Shown: positions 20,525 to 31,122 of the stretch, one piece after another | Numbering within the stretch: position 1 is the stretch's first letter | How the letters are laid out: every line of letters starts with the position of its first letter | Source of the DNA: Jeotgalibacillus aurantiacus | Lineage (GTDB): Bacteria; Bacillota; Bacilli; Bacillales; Jeotgalibacillaceae | Direction: 5' to 3' | Assembly: GCF_020595125.1 (NCBI RefSeq) | Contig: NZ_JACNMS010000004.1 | Span: 248,001 to 312,000 of the forward strand | DNA: 64,000 nucleotides | Made by a program: the position numbers and the translations under genes | The notes under the pieces: model-generated | What the model was told of the DNA's origin: nothing | Databases searched by the model: none | The model's input: the letters and a program-made list of their open reading frames with translations, nothing else

Positions 20525-22717
20525 ATGGCAAATGATCGGGTGCTTACCGCGGAAGAAGTGTTCGAGATTACGGCAACCTATATGAATGATCAGCAGGTTG
20601 ACCTTGTAAAAAAAGCCTATGAGCTGGCTAAAGAGGCCCATAAAGAACAGTTCAGAAAATCGGGTGAGCCTTACATCATACACCCTGTTCAGGTGGCAGG
20701 CATCCTGGCAAACCTTCAAATGGATCCCTCAACCGTTGCAGCAGGATTTCTGCACGATGTGATTGAGGATACAATATATACGTATGATGATTTACGCGAA
20801 CGTTTCAACGAAGAAGTGGCAATGCTCGTTGACGGCGTGACCAAGCTTGGAAAAATCAAATATAAATCAAAAGAGGCGCAGCAGGCGGAGAATCACCGGA
20901 AAATGTTCATTGCCATGGCACAGGATATTCGGGTTATTCTGATCAAGCTTGCTGACCGTCTTCATAATATGAGAACGCTGAAGCATATGCCGGTGGAAAA
21001 GCAGATTCGGATTTCGAACGAAACGCTCGAAATTTTCGCTCCTCTTGCTCACCGCCTCGGTATATCCGCTATTAAATGGGAACTTGAGGATACAGCGCTC
21101 AGATATTTAAATCCTCAGCAATACTACCGAATCGTTAACCTGATGAAAAAGAAACGTAACGAACGGGAAGAGTACGTCAATAACGTCATTGATGAAATTA
21201 ACCAGCAGGTAAATGAAGTAGGCATTGATGCGGAAATTTATGGCCGTCCGAAGCACATTTATTCGATCTATAAAAAAATGGCGATGCAAAATAAACAGTT
21301 TAATGAAATCTATGACCTTCTTGCTGTGCGTGTTCTGGTTGACAGTATTAAGGACTGTTATGCTGTGCTCGGAATTATCCATACGTGCTGGAAGCCGATG
21401 CCTGGTCGATTTAAAGATTATATCGCCATGCCGAAACCGAATATGTACCAGTCTCTCCATACGACCGTCATTGGTCCAAAAGGGGATCCGCTTGAAGTTC
21501 AGATCCGTACGTCCGATATGCACCGCATTGCAGAATACGGGGTAGCGGCTCACTGGGCTTATAAAGAAGGAACTGTTGTCAATGAAGACAATAAACAGTC
21601 AATTGAAAAGAAGTTAACCTGGTTCCGTGAAATTCTTGAGTTTCAGCAGGATTCGTCTGATGCTGAGGAGTTTATGGATGCGCTGAAGTTCGATCTGTTC
21701 TCTGATATGGTGTATGTGTTCACGCCAAAAGGAGATGTTATGGAGCTGCCTGCCGGATCGGTACCTATTGATTTTGCCTACAGGGTTCACTCTGAAATCG
21801 GAAATAAAACAATTGGAGCCAAGGTGAACGGTAAAATGGTACCGCTCGATTCAACGCTGAAGACTGGCGATATTATTGAAATCATGACCTCCAAGCATTC
21901 TTACGGCCCGAGTCAGGACTGGCTCAAGCTGGCACAGACTTCCCAGGCTAAGCACAAGATCAAAGCGTTCTTTAAGAAACAGCGGCGTGAAGAAAATGTG
22001 GAAAAAGGCCGCGACGTCGTTGACCGTGAAATCCGTGCGCTTGATTTTGACCCTAAAATTGTTCTGACAGATGAAAATATGAAACGTGTTTATGAGAAAT
22101 TCAATTTTGCCAGTGAAGAAGACCTTTATGCGGCTGTAGGATACGGCGGGATCACGGGGGCACAGATTGCCAACCGTCTGACGGATCGTCTCCGGAAGCT
22201 TCGTGATGAAGAAGACACGCTTGAAAAAGCGATGGCAGATATTAAACCGCCTTCTCCGAAGAAAAAGAAGGATGCAGGTGTAACGGTAAAAGGAATCGAT
22301 AATCTTCTCGTACGTCTGTCAAAATGCTGCAGCCCTGTGCCTGGTGATGAGATCATTGGTTTTATCACAAGAGGCCGCGGCGTCTCAGTTCACCGTCATG
22401 ACTGTCCGAATATTCAGGGGGATTCAGAAGCACGCTTAATTCCCGTTGAGTGGGAAGGCACTACCGATAACCGCAAGGAATACAACGTGGACATTGAAAT
22501 CTCCGGTTACGACCGCAGAGGTTTATTAAATGAGGTCCTGCAGGCGGTTAATGAAACAAAAACCAATATCTCTGCTGTCAGCGGAAGAAGCGACCGTAAT
22601 AAAATCGCGACGATTAACATGTCCATCATGATTCAAAACGTCACCCATCTTCAGCGGGTAGTGGACAGGATCAAACAAATACCGGACATCTACGCTGTTC
22701 AGCGAATTGTAAACTGA
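20525..22717 (+). CDS. relA: Bifunctional (p)ppGpp synthetase/hydrolase Rel
   Basis: Makes and degrades the stringent-response alarmone. It is 730 residues: hydrolase HD domain (about 25-180, FLHDVIEDT present, so hydrolase is probably active), synthetase domain with [13 protein letters not shown] and [14 protein letters not shown] domain ([22 protein letters not shown]), zinc-finger region ([17 protein letters not shown]) and C-terminal ACT domain. ATG 20525 follows AAAGGTGAT, and its start [12 protein letters not shown] matches relatives. The roughly 250 bases upstream probably hold its promoter; a weak TTTACA at 20449 is visible. Confidence 0.97.
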   Translation: MANDRVLTAEEVFEITATYMNDQQVDLVKKAYELAKEAHKEQFRKSGEPYIIHPVQVAGILANLQMDPSTVAAGFLHDVIEDTIYTYDDLRERFNEEVAMLVDGVTKLGKIKYKSKEAQQAENHRKMFIAMAQDIRVILIKLADRLHNMRTLKHMPVEKQIRISNETLEIFAPLAHRLGISAIKWELEDTALRYLNPQQYYRIVNLMKKKRNEREEYVNNVIDEINQQVNEVGIDAEIYGRPKHIYSIYKKMAMQNKQFNEIYDLLAVRVLVDSIKDCYAVLGIIHTCWKPMPGRFKDYIAMPKPNMYQSLHTTVIGPKGDPLEVQIRTSDMHRIAEYGVAAHWAYKEGTVVNEDNKQSIEKKLTWFREILEFQQDSSDAEEFMDALKFDLFSDMVYVFTPKGDVMELPAGSVPIDFAYRVHSEIGNKTIGAKVNGKMVPLDSTLKTGDIIEIMTSKHSYGPSQDWLKLAQTSQAKHKIKAFFKKQRREENVEKGRDVVDREIRALDFDPKIVLTDENMKRVYEKFNFASEEDLYAAVGYGGITGAQIANRLTDRLRKLRDEEDTLEKAMADIKPPSPKKKKDAGVTVKGIDNLLVRLSKCCSPVPGDEIIGFITRGRGVSVHRHDCPNIQGDSEARLIPVEWEGTTDNRKEYNVDIEISGYDRRGLLNEVLQAVNETKTNISAVSGRSDRNKIATINMSIMIQNVTHLQRVVDRIKQIPDIYAVQRIVN

Positions 22718-22735
22718 TACTGGAGGCTTTTAACA

Positions 22736-23176
22736 GTGAAAGTGGTCGTACAAAGAAGTAAAAAAGCACAAGTAACCGTTGATGGAAATGTAACAGGACA
22801 GATCCCTCATGGCCTTGTTCTGTTAGTCGGAATCAGTCAGGATGACAGTGAGGCGGACTGTGCTTATGCTGCAGAGAAAATCGCTAAACTGCGAATTTTT
22901 GAAGATGAAGAGGGGAAAATGAACCATTCTGTCCTGGATCGTGAAGGGCAGATTTTATCCATTTCACAATTCACTTTATACGGGGATACGAAAAAAGGGC
23001 GCAGACCTAATTTTATGGCTGCTGCGAGACCTGATCATGCCGAGCCTTTATACGAACATTTTAACGAATTGCTCAGAGAAAAAGGGCTTCAGGTGGAAAC
23101 CGGCGTATTCGGTGCGATGATGGATGTATCTCTCACAAATGATGGTCCTGTCACACTCATCGTAGAAAGTAAATAA
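22736..23176 (+). CDS. dtd: D-aminoacyl-tRNA deacylase
   Basis: Removes D-amino acids (and mischarged Gly from tRNA-Ala) from tRNA. It is 146 residues, with the two cross-subunit active-site motifs [17 protein letters not shown] (about 80) and [13 protein letters not shown] near the end. GTG start at 22736 follows GGAGGC. It is 18 bases after relA, so it is co-transcribed. Confidence 0.97.
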   Translation: MKVVVQRSKKAQVTVDGNVTGQIPHGLVLLVGISQDDSEADCAYAAEKIAKLRIFEDEEGKMNHSVLDREGQILSISQFTLYGDTKKGRRPNFMAAARPDHAEPLYEHFNELLREKGLQVETGVFGAMMDVSLTNDGPVTLIVESK

Positions 23177-23177
23177 C

Positions 23178-23227
23178 AAAGACCGTACAAGCTCTTTTGA
23201 ATCAGGAAGAACTTGTGCGGTCTTTTA
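23178..23227 (+). terminator. Terminator after dtd
   Basis: AAAGACCGTACAAG pairs with CTTGTGCGGTCTTT (one wobble), followed by T. Confidence 0.88.
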
Positions 23228-23291
23228 ATTTTAGGCGAATTGATTTATTCATTCATGAAGCTCTTTATTGAAAAAAAGATATACAGCATAC

Positions 23292-23321
23292 AGGTCCCGG
23301 TCAAACACATGACCGGGACCT
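23292..23321 (-). terminator. Probable terminator of the amidase gene
   Basis: AGGTCCCGGTCA / TGACCGGGACCT, a perfect 12-base stem with a 6-base loop, just beyond the stop on the minus strand. The T tract on that side is not immediate. Confidence 0.6.
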
Positions 23322-23334
23322 TTGCCTGTTTTTG

Positions 23335-25131
23335 TCAGTCTTCATCACCTGAAAAATACACTGTTAATCCATTGTAAATCCCGGTTGCGGCAATTTCTCT
23401 GAAACGGTCATTCGTTACAGACGCTTCCTCCGATGGGTTACTGATAAAACCAAGCTCAATTAAAGCAGATGGGGCAGTGTTATCACGTAAAACAAGGAAA
23501 TTTCCAAAGTGGACACCACGATTGCGGATCGTCATTTGATCTTCAAGACCGGTATGAATGGCATTGGCCAGATCCTCATCCGGGCCTCCGTAAAAATAGG
23601 TAGTGTATCCTCGGACACTGCGATCATCAACTGAATCATAATGAATGGAAACAAACGCATCTGCATCATGCTGTTGTGAAATGGCAACGCGCTGATGAAG
23701 CTCAATATAACGGTCATCTTGTCGCGTCATAATCACATTTGCCCCTGCGCTTACCAACTTATGATAGAGAATTTCGGCAGTGCGAAGCGTAATGGATTTT
23801 TCCAGAGTGCCTGAAGCACCAATAGTTCCGCCATCACGGCCTCCATGCCCTGCATCAATGACAATAGTGGCATCCTCAATAGAGGTCACAGGTTCACTGT
23901 CAGTCTCAGGCTCTTCAGTTACCCCGGAACTGTCAGCTTCATCATCGGGCTTGGCATCTGATGAAACGATCCAGTTTGCAATAAAACCTGACGTTCCATC
24001 AGCCAGTTTAATTTCAATCCAGTCACCTTCATGCGAAAGAGCTGAAAAAACTTCCCCCGCCTGGGCGCGGTAGACAATTTCTGCATTGGTAGAGGGTTCG
24101 CGGCGAATATTGGAACCGTTATAAAGAATCGTAATACTCTCCTCCTGCCCGGTTGTAACGCTTGAGCTGCCTGCGTGTCTGCCAGGAGCAGTGTACCATG
24201 AAGCGATCCAGCCCTGCTCGCCTTCCCTGAATTCAATCAGTACCCATTCTCCTGACTGATCAAGGACCGTGTACGATTCGTATAATGAAACTGTTCCGAT
24301 TGATTCAGACGTTCTGTCGGGTTCGCTTCTGACGTTTAAGCCATCAGCTGTTATGTGTATATCTGCCTGCAGTGGCTCATCAGCCGGGATTTCATCTGCA
24401 GCATTGCTCCCCTGAAGATTGTATTCGACATAAGAAGAGCTGACCCAGCCGCTAATGGATCCGGTTTCGACCTCCAGCCAGCCGTATTGTTCATCCAGTA
24501 CATTTACCTGATCACCGCTGTTTAACGTTCCGATCACAGCACCTTCTGCTGAAGCGTCACTTCTCACATTCAGACGATCTACAAGAATGGTTCCGTAAGC
24601 ACGATTCGATTCAGAGCCTGTGTCCTCATCAGCTGTTTCCTGCGCTTCTATGTATGCTGAAAATACCCAGCCGGTGACTCCCGTCGATGTCCGGATTTCA
24701 CTCCAGTCTGATTCTTCGGAAAGTACCTGTAAGACTTCACCTGCAGCAAGAACCGTCAGAATTTCTCCCTCTTCAGACGGTGCGTCTCTTACCCGGAGCT
24801 GGTCGGTGGTAACGGCTGAAGAAGATGGATTCTCTGTTTGTTCAGTTTCCGGTTGTGCCACGGAAACCTCAGTTAAAAGCCATTCGGCAATCCATCCCAT
24901 CTGTCCGTCTGACGTTTCAACATGTACCCATCCATACTCTCTGGATATTTCGGTAAAACGATCACCTTCTGACCCGGAAGCTACCGGTGGATAAGCAAGG
25001 CCCGGGCCTTCTCTTATCTGAATAGATGGGTAGGCCGGTGTTAGTTTGCCTTCTTCTGCAGATACACCTTGAAAGGGAACAAATGAACATAATAGCAGGA
25101 AAATGATAAAAATATTAATCCGTTGTTTCAT
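23335..25131 (-). CDS. N-acetylmuramoyl-L-alanine amidase with five SH3b domains
   Basis: Secreted cell wall hydrolase that cuts the amide bond between MurNAc and L-alanine. The roughly 598-residue product has a signal peptide (to about 25, ending VSA), five bacterial SH3 domains at about 33-88, 107-162, 181-237, 253-310 and 331-387, each with an LRVRD/LNVRS-like start and a GW/GF end, an acidic linker, then an Amidase_3 catalytic domain (about 420-590). This has zinc ligand motifs VIDAGHGGRDGG, an ELHQRV segment and SIHYDS, plus ALIELGFISNPSE. ATG 25131 follows GAGGTGA. It resembles B. subtilis YrvJ in place and build. Confidence 0.9.
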   Translation of the reverse strand: MKQRINIFIIFLLLCSFVPFQGVSAEEGKLTPAYPSIQIREGPGLAYPPVASGSEGDRFTEISREYGWVHVETSDGQMGWIAEWLLTEVSVAQPETEQTENPSSSAVTTDQLRVRDAPSEEGEILTVLAAGEVLQVLSEESDWSEIRTSTGVTGWVFSAYIEAQETADEDTGSESNRAYGTILVDRLNVRSDASAEGAVIGTLNSGDQVNVLDEQYGWLEVETGSISGWVSSSYVEYNLQGSNAADEIPADEPLQADIHITADGLNVRSEPDRTSESIGTVSLYESYTVLDQSGEWVLIEFREGEQGWIASWYTAPGRHAGSSSVTTGQEESITILYNGSNIRREPSTNAEIVYRAQAGEVFSALSHEGDWIEIKLADGTSGFIANWIVSSDAKPDDEADSSGVTEEPETDSEPVTSIEDATIVIDAGHGGRDGGTIGASGTLEKSITLRTAEILYHKLVSAGANVIMTRQDDRYIELHQRVAISQQHDADAFVSIHYDSVDDRSVRGYTTYFYGGPDEDLANAIHTGLEDQMTIRNRGVHFGNFLVLRDNTAPSALIELGFISNPSEEASVTNDRFREIAATGIYNGLTVYFSGDED

Positions 25132-25240
25132 CACATCACCTCAGTCTCATGTTGCGGATATTCTTAATAGTCAATATGATATAGAAAATCCGGGATGAAG
25201 TCATTAGAATTTTCAAAAAAGAGAGATCTGACAATTCCTC

Positions 25241-25269
25241 TTGACAACAATGGATTACGTTATTATGAT
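25241..25269 (+). promoter_or_regulatory. Sigma-A type promoter of the hisS-aspS leader
   Basis: TTGACA (25241-25246), 17-base spacer, TATGAT (25264-25269), just upstream of the T-box leader. Confidence 0.8.
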
Positions 25270-25275
25270 TGATAA

Positions 25276-25552
25276 CATCATTATAAACGCACAAACAGCT
25301 GTTGATGGAGAACAGTAGGTAAGATCCCGCATGAAAAGAGAGAGTCTGACGCGGCTGAGATCAGACTCACATGACGCCTTATTGAATGAACACTCCGTAG
25401 GCTTTTTTCTGAACAGTGGCTCATCACTCATTAGGAAGAAACGTAGGCAGGCGTTAACTGCTTAAAGTGGAAGCTTATGCTTCAATTAGGGTGGCACCAC
25501 GGGAAATCAAATCCCGTCCCTTGTTTTCGGACAAGGGACGGGATTTTTTTGT
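25276..25552 (+). promoter_or_regulatory. T-box leader controlling hisS-aspS
   Basis: The conserved T-box sequence AGGGTGGCACCACGGG starts at 25488. A strong terminator hairpin follows (AAATCCCGTCCCTTGT / ACAAGGGACGGGATTT, 25509-25546) with a T run. The likely specifier codon is CAC (His) in GAACACTCC at 25391-25393, matching the histidyl-tRNA synthetase gene downstream. The leader senses uncharged tRNA-His and permits read-through. The start is estimated from the promoter. Confidence 0.9.
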
Positions 25553-25582
25553 GTTTGCTGGAAATTTAAAGGAGGAATTGAT

Positions 25583-26848
25583 GTGACCATTAATATACCA
25601 AGAGGAACGCAGGACCTGCTTCCGGATGTAACAGGCCGCTGGCAGCTGATCGAGCAGACTGCAGCTGAAATCTGCCGACAGTATCAATATAAGGAAATCA
25701 GAACCCCTATTTTTGAACATACTGAATTATTTGAGCGCGGTGTGGGAGATACAACGGATATCGTACAAAAAGAGATGTATACCTTTAAAGACCGCGGTGA
25801 CAGAAATCTGACGTTGCGCCCTGAAGGAACTGCAGGAGTTGTCCGCTCCTACGTTCAGCACAAAATGCACGGTCAGGCCGTTCAGCCCGTTAAGCTTTTC
25901 TACAGCGGTCCGATGTTCCGCTATGAGCGCCCGCAGGCAGGCCGTTTCAGACAGTTCGTACAGTTCGGTGTAGAAGCGATTGGAAGTGACGATCCGGCGA
26001 TTGACGCAGAAGTGATCTCACTGGCGATGGAGCTTTACAGCCGTATGGGTCTGAAAAAACTGAAGCTCGTGCTGAACAGCCTTGGAGATACAGAAAGCAG
26101 ACTGGCGCATAAGGAAGCGCTCATTCAGCACTTTGAACCGAGAATTGATGAATTCTGCTCTGATTGTCAGGTGCGTCTCAAGAAGAACCCTTTACGCATT
26201 CTTGACTGCAAAAAAGACCGGGATCACGAACTGATCGCAAATGCACCTTCACTTAAGGATTTCTTAAATGAAGAATCGAAGGCCTATTTTGAAAAGGTTC
26301 AGCACTATTTGGACATCATGGGCATCGAATATGAACTGGATCCGAATCTTGTTCGCGGGCTTGATTACTACAACCACACTGCTTTTGAAATCATGAGTAA
26401 TGCGGAAGGCTTTGGCGCGATTACGACACTCTGTGGTGGTGGAAGATACAACGGTCTTACTGAGCAGATCGGCGGACCAACTGCCCCTGGTATCGGCTTT
26501 GCCCTCAGTATTGAACGTCTGCTGGCAGCGCTTGATGCTGAACAGGTTGAGCTCGAAGTCAATGATCAGGTGGATGCTTACTTTGTAGCCATGGGTGAAG
26601 AGGCGAAGGATAAAGTAGTGGAGCTGAACTACACTTCACGCCACAGCGGACTCAGCACCGAGATGGACTTTTTGAACCGGAAAATGAAAGGTCAGCTAAA
26701 AACAGCAGACCGTATTCAGGCGAAATATGTGGTCATCATTGGTGAAAATGAACTGCAGGAAGGCAAGGCTGCCGTTAAAAATATGCACGATGGCACACAG
26801 GAAACCGTACCTTTAGACGAAGTCATTAACTACATCAGAAAAGCGTGA
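25583..26848 (+). CDS. hisS: Histidyl-tRNA synthetase
   Basis: Charges tRNA-His. This class II enzyme has 421 residues, with motif 1 in [14 protein letters not shown], motif 2 region [23 protein letters not shown], the histidine-binding [14 protein letters not shown] and motif 3 [12 protein letters not shown]. The C-terminal anticodon-binding domain is at about 330-420. GTG 25583 follows GGAGGAATTGAT; the ATG at 25581 is out of frame. It is controlled by the T-box upstream. Confidence 0.97.
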   Translation: MTINIPRGTQDLLPDVTGRWQLIEQTAAEICRQYQYKEIRTPIFEHTELFERGVGDTTDIVQKEMYTFKDRGDRNLTLRPEGTAGVVRSYVQHKMHGQAVQPVKLFYSGPMFRYERPQAGRFRQFVQFGVEAIGSDDPAIDAEVISLAMELYSRMGLKKLKLVLNSLGDTESRLAHKEALIQHFEPRIDEFCSDCQVRLKKNPLRILDCKKDRDHELIANAPSLKDFLNEESKAYFEKVQHYLDIMGIEYELDPNLVRGLDYYNHTAFEIMSNAEGFGAITTLCGGGRYNGLTEQIGGPTAPGIGFALSIERLLAALDAEQVELEVNDQVDAYFVAMGEEAKDKVVELNYTSRHSGLSTEMDFLNRKMKGQLKTADRIQAKYVVIIGENELQEGKAAVKNMHDGTQETVPLDEVINYIRKA

Positions 26849-26862
26849 GGAGAGGGATTAAT

Positions 26863-28635
26863 ATGTTTGGACGATCATTTTATTGTGGAGAAGTACCGGA
26901 AGCGGCGATTGGTGAGAAAATCACCCTAAAAGGATGGGTTCAGAAAAGACGTGACCTTGGTGGACTGATTTTCGTAGACCTGCGTGACAGAAGCGGGATT
27001 GTCCAGGTTGTGTTCAATCCGGATTTTTCAAAAGAGGCACTTGAAACAGCTGAAACAATCCGTAGTGAATATGTACTGAGCATTGAGGGAACGGTTCAGG
27101 CGAGACAGGAAGGAACCGTGAACCCGAATCTTGCAACAGGTGCCATTGAAATTCACGCAGAATCCGTGACGATTATCAGTGAAGCCAAAACACCTCCTTT
27201 TGCCATTGAAGATAAGGCGGAAACTGCAGAAGAGATCCGACTGAAGCATCGTTACCTTGACCTGCGCCGCCCTGTAATGGCAGAAACATTCAAGATGCGT
27301 CATGCGATTACAAAATCAGTTCGACGCTTCCTTGATGATGCACAGTTCATTGAGGTGGAAACACCGATGCTGACGAAGAGTACACCTGAGGGAGCGCGTG
27401 ACTATCTTGTACCAAGCCGCGTTCATGAAGGAGAATTTTACGCACTTCCCCAGTCACCTCAGCTTTTTAAACAGCTGTTAATGGTCGGCGGATTTGACCG
27501 CTATTATCAGATTGCTCGCTGCTTCCGCGATGAGGATCTGCGTGCAGACCGTCAGCCTGAATTTACACAGATCGATATAGAAACGAGCTTCATGAGTCAG
27601 GAAGAGATTATGGCCATGAATGAGCAAATGCTGTTCGAGATGATGAAGGATGTAAAGGGTCTTGAAATTCAGCTGCCAATCCCAAGAATGACTTATCAGG
27701 ATGCGATGGAGCGTTACGGTTCTGATAAGCCGGATACACGTTTTGGTATGGAACTGACGGATGTTTCAGCGCTGGTTAAAGAATCAGGCTTTAAAGTATT
27801 CAGCGGAGCCGTTGCCAATGGTGGTCAGGTTAAGCTGATTAATGCCAAAGGTGCAGCAGAGCAATATTCACGTAAGGACATTGATGCACTTGGTGAATTT
27901 GCAGGCCGTTACGGAGCAAAAGGGCTGGCATGGCTGAAAGTAACAGCTGACGGCATTGCAGGACCAATTGCAAAGTTCTTTAATGAAGAAGAGCAGCAGT
28001 CGCTTATTTCTGCAGCTGATGCATCTGAAGGAGATCTGTTACTATTTGTAGCGGATAAAAAATCAGTCGTAGCAGATGCACTTGGTGCACTTAGATCAAA
28101 GCTTGGTAAAGATCTTGGCCTGATTGACGAAAAAGCCTTCAATTTCCTTTGGGTGACAGACTGGCCGTTACTTGAATACGATGAGGAAGCCGGCCGTTAT
28201 TTTGCCGCTCACCATCCGTTCACGATGCCTGTGAGAGAAGATCTTCCTTTACTGGAGACAGACCCGGGTGCTGTCCGTGCGCAGGCTTATGATATCGTAT
28301 TAAACGGTTACGAGCTTGGCGGCGGATCACTGCGTATTTTTGAACGCGAAATTCAGGAAAAGATGTTCGAGGTGCTCGGCTTCAGCCAGGAAGAAGCACA
28401 GGAACAGTTTGGTTTCCTTTTAGAAGCCTTTGAGTATGGAACACCTCCACACGGTGGAATTGCGCTTGGACTTGATCGTCTTGTCATGCTGCTTGCAGGC
28501 AGAACGAACCTTCGTGACACGATTGCTTTCCCTAAAACAGCGAGCGCAAGCTGTGTGCTGACAAATGCACCGGGTGAAGTAAGTGATGCTCAGCTGGACG
28601 AATTAAGATTATCTCTGAATCTTCAGAAAAATTGA
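26863..28635 (+). CDS. aspS: Aspartyl-tRNA synthetase
   Basis: Charges tRNA-Asp. It is 590 residues: an N-terminal OB-fold ([23 protein letters not shown]), motif 2 [22 protein letters not shown], the bacterial GAD insertion (about 290-420) and motif 3 [16 protein letters not shown] 26863 follows GAGGAGAGGG, 14 bases after hisS. Co-transcription with hisS under the T-box is expected. Confidence 0.98.
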   Translation: MFGRSFYCGEVPEAAIGEKITLKGWVQKRRDLGGLIFVDLRDRSGIVQVVFNPDFSKEALETAETIRSEYVLSIEGTVQARQEGTVNPNLATGAIEIHAESVTIISEAKTPPFAIEDKAETAEEIRLKHRYLDLRRPVMAETFKMRHAITKSVRRFLDDAQFIEVETPMLTKSTPEGARDYLVPSRVHEGEFYALPQSPQLFKQLLMVGGFDRYYQIARCFRDEDLRADRQPEFTQIDIETSFMSQEEIMAMNEQMLFEMMKDVKGLEIQLPIPRMTYQDAMERYGSDKPDTRFGMELTDVSALVKESGFKVFSGAVANGGQVKLINAKGAAEQYSRKDIDALGEFAGRYGAKGLAWLKVTADGIAGPIAKFFNEEEQQSLISAADASEGDLLLFVADKKSVVADALGALRSKLGKDLGLIDEKAFNFLWVTDWPLLEYDEEAGRYFAAHHPFTMPVREDLPLLETDPGAVRAQAYDIVLNGYELGGGSLRIFEREIQEKMFEVLGFSQEEAQEQFGFLLEAFEYGTPPHGGIALGLDRLVMLLAGRTNLRDTIAFPKTASASCVLTNAPGEVSDAQLDELRLSLNLQKN

Positions 28636-28645
28636 TGAATATAAA

Positions 28646-28674
28646 TTGTATTATATATACTCTTATGCTATGAT
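28646..28674 (+). promoter_or_regulatory. Promoter of 6S RNA
   Basis: TTGTAT (28646-28651), 17-base spacer, TATGAT (28669-28674), about 8 bases before the predicted RNA start. Confidence 0.7.
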
Positions 28675-28681
28675 GTAATCA

Positions 28682-28880
28682 CAAGGTAAGTCCTGAAGTG
28701 CACGTTACCCAAATCTTCAGTTTTGACCGAACACTTCATTATCCGGGAGCTCACGTTTTTCTGCGGCGTGCATCCCTTTGCGGGGAAACACCAATCAGAA
28801 AACAGGGCACCCACTTGCTGAGACCGGGTTCAAAACGTAAGATCCTTACATCTTGACGGCACAATTGGGATTTACCGAAC
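28682..28880 (+). ncRNA. ssrS: 6S RNA (6S-1/BsrA type)
   Basis: 6S RNA binds sigma-A RNA polymerase as a promoter mimic. In Bacillus, 6S-1 RNA lies between aspS and yrvM (tcdA), the position seen here. A gap of about 400 bases without an ORF has a promoter, a terminal helix GGTAAGTCC (28685-28693) with GGATTTACC (28868-28876; one wobble), a 5' start AAGTCCTGAAGTG and the GACCGAACAC segment recalling the family, and a strong terminator. A length of about 195 fits. The call rests on synteny, promoter and stem; covariance was not tested. Confidence 0.8.
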
Positions 28881-28892
28881 CGTACATAGCAT

Positions 28893-28926
28893 AAAAAGTC
28901 CGGAGCATTCGTGCTCCGGACTTTTT
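28893..28926 (+). terminator. Terminator after 6S RNA
   Basis: AAAAAGTCCGGAGCA-TTCG-TGCTCCGGACTTTTT, a perfect 15-base stem with a TTCG loop. Confidence 0.92.
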
Positions 28927-29051
28927 ACATTTCACAGATGTCACGATTGCGAAGGGCATTGAATCGGTGATCCATTTCTAAATCTTATTGCACTTATCGG
29001 AAAAATACGCTATTCTATTACCGCTAAAGAAACCATTTGGAGTTGATTAAT

Positions 29052-29810
29052 ATGCTTCACCAATTTTCAAGAAATGAACTTGCGATCGGCCGTGAAGGGA
29101 TCGATCTTTTAAAAGGAAAAACAGTTGCAGTACTCGGCATCGGCGGTGTTGGATCTTTCGCAGCAGAAGCACTGGCACGAAGCGGCGTGGGAAGACTCAT
29201 TCTCGTTGATAAAGATGATGTGGAAATTACAAACGTAAACCGTCAGATCATTGCTTTATTGTCAACAGTCGGTCAGCCAAAAGCTGATCTGATGAAAGCA
29301 CGTATTGCTGACATCAATCCAGAATGTGAAGTGATTTCACTGAAAATGTTCTATACAGAAGAAACGTATGAAGAATTTTTCAGCTATGGCCTGGATTTTG
29401 TAGTCGATGCGTCTGATACGATCGCCTACAAAATTCATTTGATGAAGGAATGTATCGCACGTGATATCCCGGTTATTTCAAGTATGGGTGCTGCAAATAA
29501 AATGGACCCTACAAGATTCCAGATTGCCGATATCTCGAAAACGCACACAGATCCGATTGCCAAAGTAATCAGACGTGAGCTACGCAAGCAGGGCATTAAA
29601 AAAGGAATTCCGGTTATCTTTTCTGATGAAAGCCCGATTGTTACAAGAGAAGAAGTGAACAAAACAGTCGGCAAAGAAAACGCACCGATCCGGAAAGCCA
29701 AAATGCCGCCATCATCTAATGCATTTGTACCATCCGTCGCTGGATTAGTTGCAGCAAGTCATGTCATTAACACTTTATTGAAAGATATAGAAATTAAAAG
29801 AGTGCGATAA
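29052..29810 (+). CDS. tcdA: tRNA threonylcarbamoyladenosine dehydratase
   Basis: Converts t6A37 in tRNA to the cyclic form ct6A using ATP. It is 252 residues and of the ThiF/E1-like fold, with VAVLGIGGVGSFAAEALARSG (about 24-44), DKDDVEITNVNRQ and DASDTIAYK. ATG 29052 follows TTTGGAG. It lies after aspS and the 6S gene, as in Bacillus (YrvM). Confidence 0.92.
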   Translation: MLHQFSRNELAIGREGIDLLKGKTVAVLGIGGVGSFAAEALARSGVGRLILVDKDDVEITNVNRQIIALLSTVGQPKADLMKARIADINPECEVISLKMFYTEETYEEFFSYGLDFVVDASDTIAYKIHLMKECIARDIPVISSMGAANKMDPTRFQIADISKTHTDPIAKVIRRELRKQGIKKGIPVIFSDESPIVTREEVNKTVGKENAPIRKAKMPPSSNAFVPSVAGLVAASHVINTLLKDIEIKRVR

Positions 29811-29956
29811 TAAAGTGACAAAAATATGAACAAACTTTAGTGCACAGTAAATTAAATATAATGCTAAAACTCTATACTATTCTCTTGGTAACAAAACATT
29901 CAGAATACGTTTAATACCACGATGAATTAAACTAAGCTAAACATTATAAACCTAAA

Positions 29957-30071
29957 GTGCCGGGTCATTCCGTAGACTCCTGCGGCAGAGAAGCGACAGG
30001 TGAGACAGCGTGATGCGAAGCATTAGCTGGCTCACCGCGCGGCCGCGGAAAGCGAAGGAATGACCCGGCAC
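29957..30071 (+). repeat. Family-1 palindromic element, copy C
   Basis: Arms GTGCCGGGTCATTCC (29957-29971) and GGAATGACCCGGCAC (30057-30071) are exact inverse complements. The core is in the same orientation as copy A, with tip hairpin TGATGC-GAA-GCATTA (30011-30025). The rest of the gap after tcdA shows no gene. Confidence 0.92.
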
Positions 30072-30094
30072 GGTTTATATAATCAATATCCTGC

Positions 30095-30122
30095 AAAAAA
30101 AACGGCCTTGTGCCGTTTTTTT
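30095..30122 (+). terminator. Terminator before the ABC genes
   Basis: A-rich arm ending CGGC, loop CTTGT, then GCCGTTTTTTT. It probably insulates the ABC genes from tcdA transcription. Confidence 0.75.
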
Positions 30123-30189
30123 ATTTTCCTGAAACTTTTTTCCAAGTAGTCCGTAAATAGGTTGAACAACGAAAAAAGGAGAGGTGAAT

Positions 30190-31122
30190 ATGAGCGGGAA
30201 AACAGTAGTTGAACTGAAAAATGTAACAAAACAAATTCGCAGTAAAACGATTATTGACAACATATCTTTTAACGTTTACAGCGGCGAAGTGTTCGGATTT
30301 TTGGGGCCAAACGGAGCTGGTAAAACGACAACGATCCGTATGATTGTCGGTTTGATGAAACTCTCTGGTGGAGATGTCATCATTGACGGTAAAAGCATCA
30401 AAACGGATTTTGAAGGAGCGGTCCAGCATGTCGGGGCCATTGTAGAAAATCCGGAAATGTATAAGTTTATGTCAGGCTATAAAAACCTTGTTCATTACGC
30501 AAGAATGTATAAAGGTATTTCAAAGGAAAAAATTGACGAAGTTGTCAAGCTTGTCGGACTCGAAAAGAGAATTAACGATAAGGTAAAAACGTATTCTCTG
30601 GGGATGAGACAAAGACTTGGCATAGCGCAGAGCTTACTCCATGATCCAAAAGTGCTCATTCTAGATGAGCCGACGAATGGACTTGACCCTGCAGGAATCA
30701 GGGAAATTCGTGATTACATAAGAAAATTGGCAAAAGAAAGAGACATGGCTGTGATCGTATCGAGCCACCTGCTCTCAGAAATGGAAATGATGTGTGACCG
30801 GATCGGAATCATTCAGGATGGAAAGCTTGTTGATGTTCAAACGGTGAACGACTTTATGTCTGAACAGACGCAGGTATTTAAGCTTGAGGTTGAAAATCCG
30901 GAGCAGATCATCGGACGGATGCAGGCTGTTTTTGAAGAATGGAAAGTAGAGCTGGTTGATCAGTCACTTCTTATCAGCTGTACAAAAGAAGATGTACCTC
31001 AAATCGTCAAATGGTGTGTTCGGGAAAACGTTGATATTTATGGAGTCGCTCCGGCAGCTAAAACGCTCGAAGACCGATTCCTTGAAGTAACGAGCAGGAA
31101 GGGGGAGCCAGTCAATGTTTAA
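30190..31122 (+). CDS. ABC transporter ATP-binding protein
   Basis: ATPase subunit of an ABC exporter of the BcrA/CcmA-like class. It is about 310 residues: Walker A GPNGAGKTTT (about 40-49), Q-loop region VGAIVENPEMY, signature YSLGMRQRLGIAQ, Walker B VLILDEPTNGLDPAG and the switch His in SSHLL; a C-terminal extension of about 90 residues is typical of this class. The substrate is unknown; drug, bacitracin or Na+ export are family options. ATG 30190 follows GGAGAGGTG. This pair is not present between tcdA and rarA in B. subtilis, so it is an insertion relative to that order. Confidence 0.9.
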   Translation: MSGKTVVELKNVTKQIRSKTIIDNISFNVYSGEVFGFLGPNGAGKTTTIRMIVGLMKLSGGDVIIDGKSIKTDFEGAVQHVGAIVENPEMYKFMSGYKNLVHYARMYKGISKEKIDEVVKLVGLEKRINDKVKTYSLGMRQRLGIAQSLLHDPKVLILDEPTNGLDPAGIREIRDYIRKLAKERDMAVIVSSHLLSEMEMMCDRIGIIQDGKLVDVQTVNDFMSEQTQVFKLEVENPEQIIGRMQAVFEEWKVELVDQSLLISCTKEDVPQIVKWCVRENVDIYGVAPAAKTLEDRFLEVTSRKGEPVNV

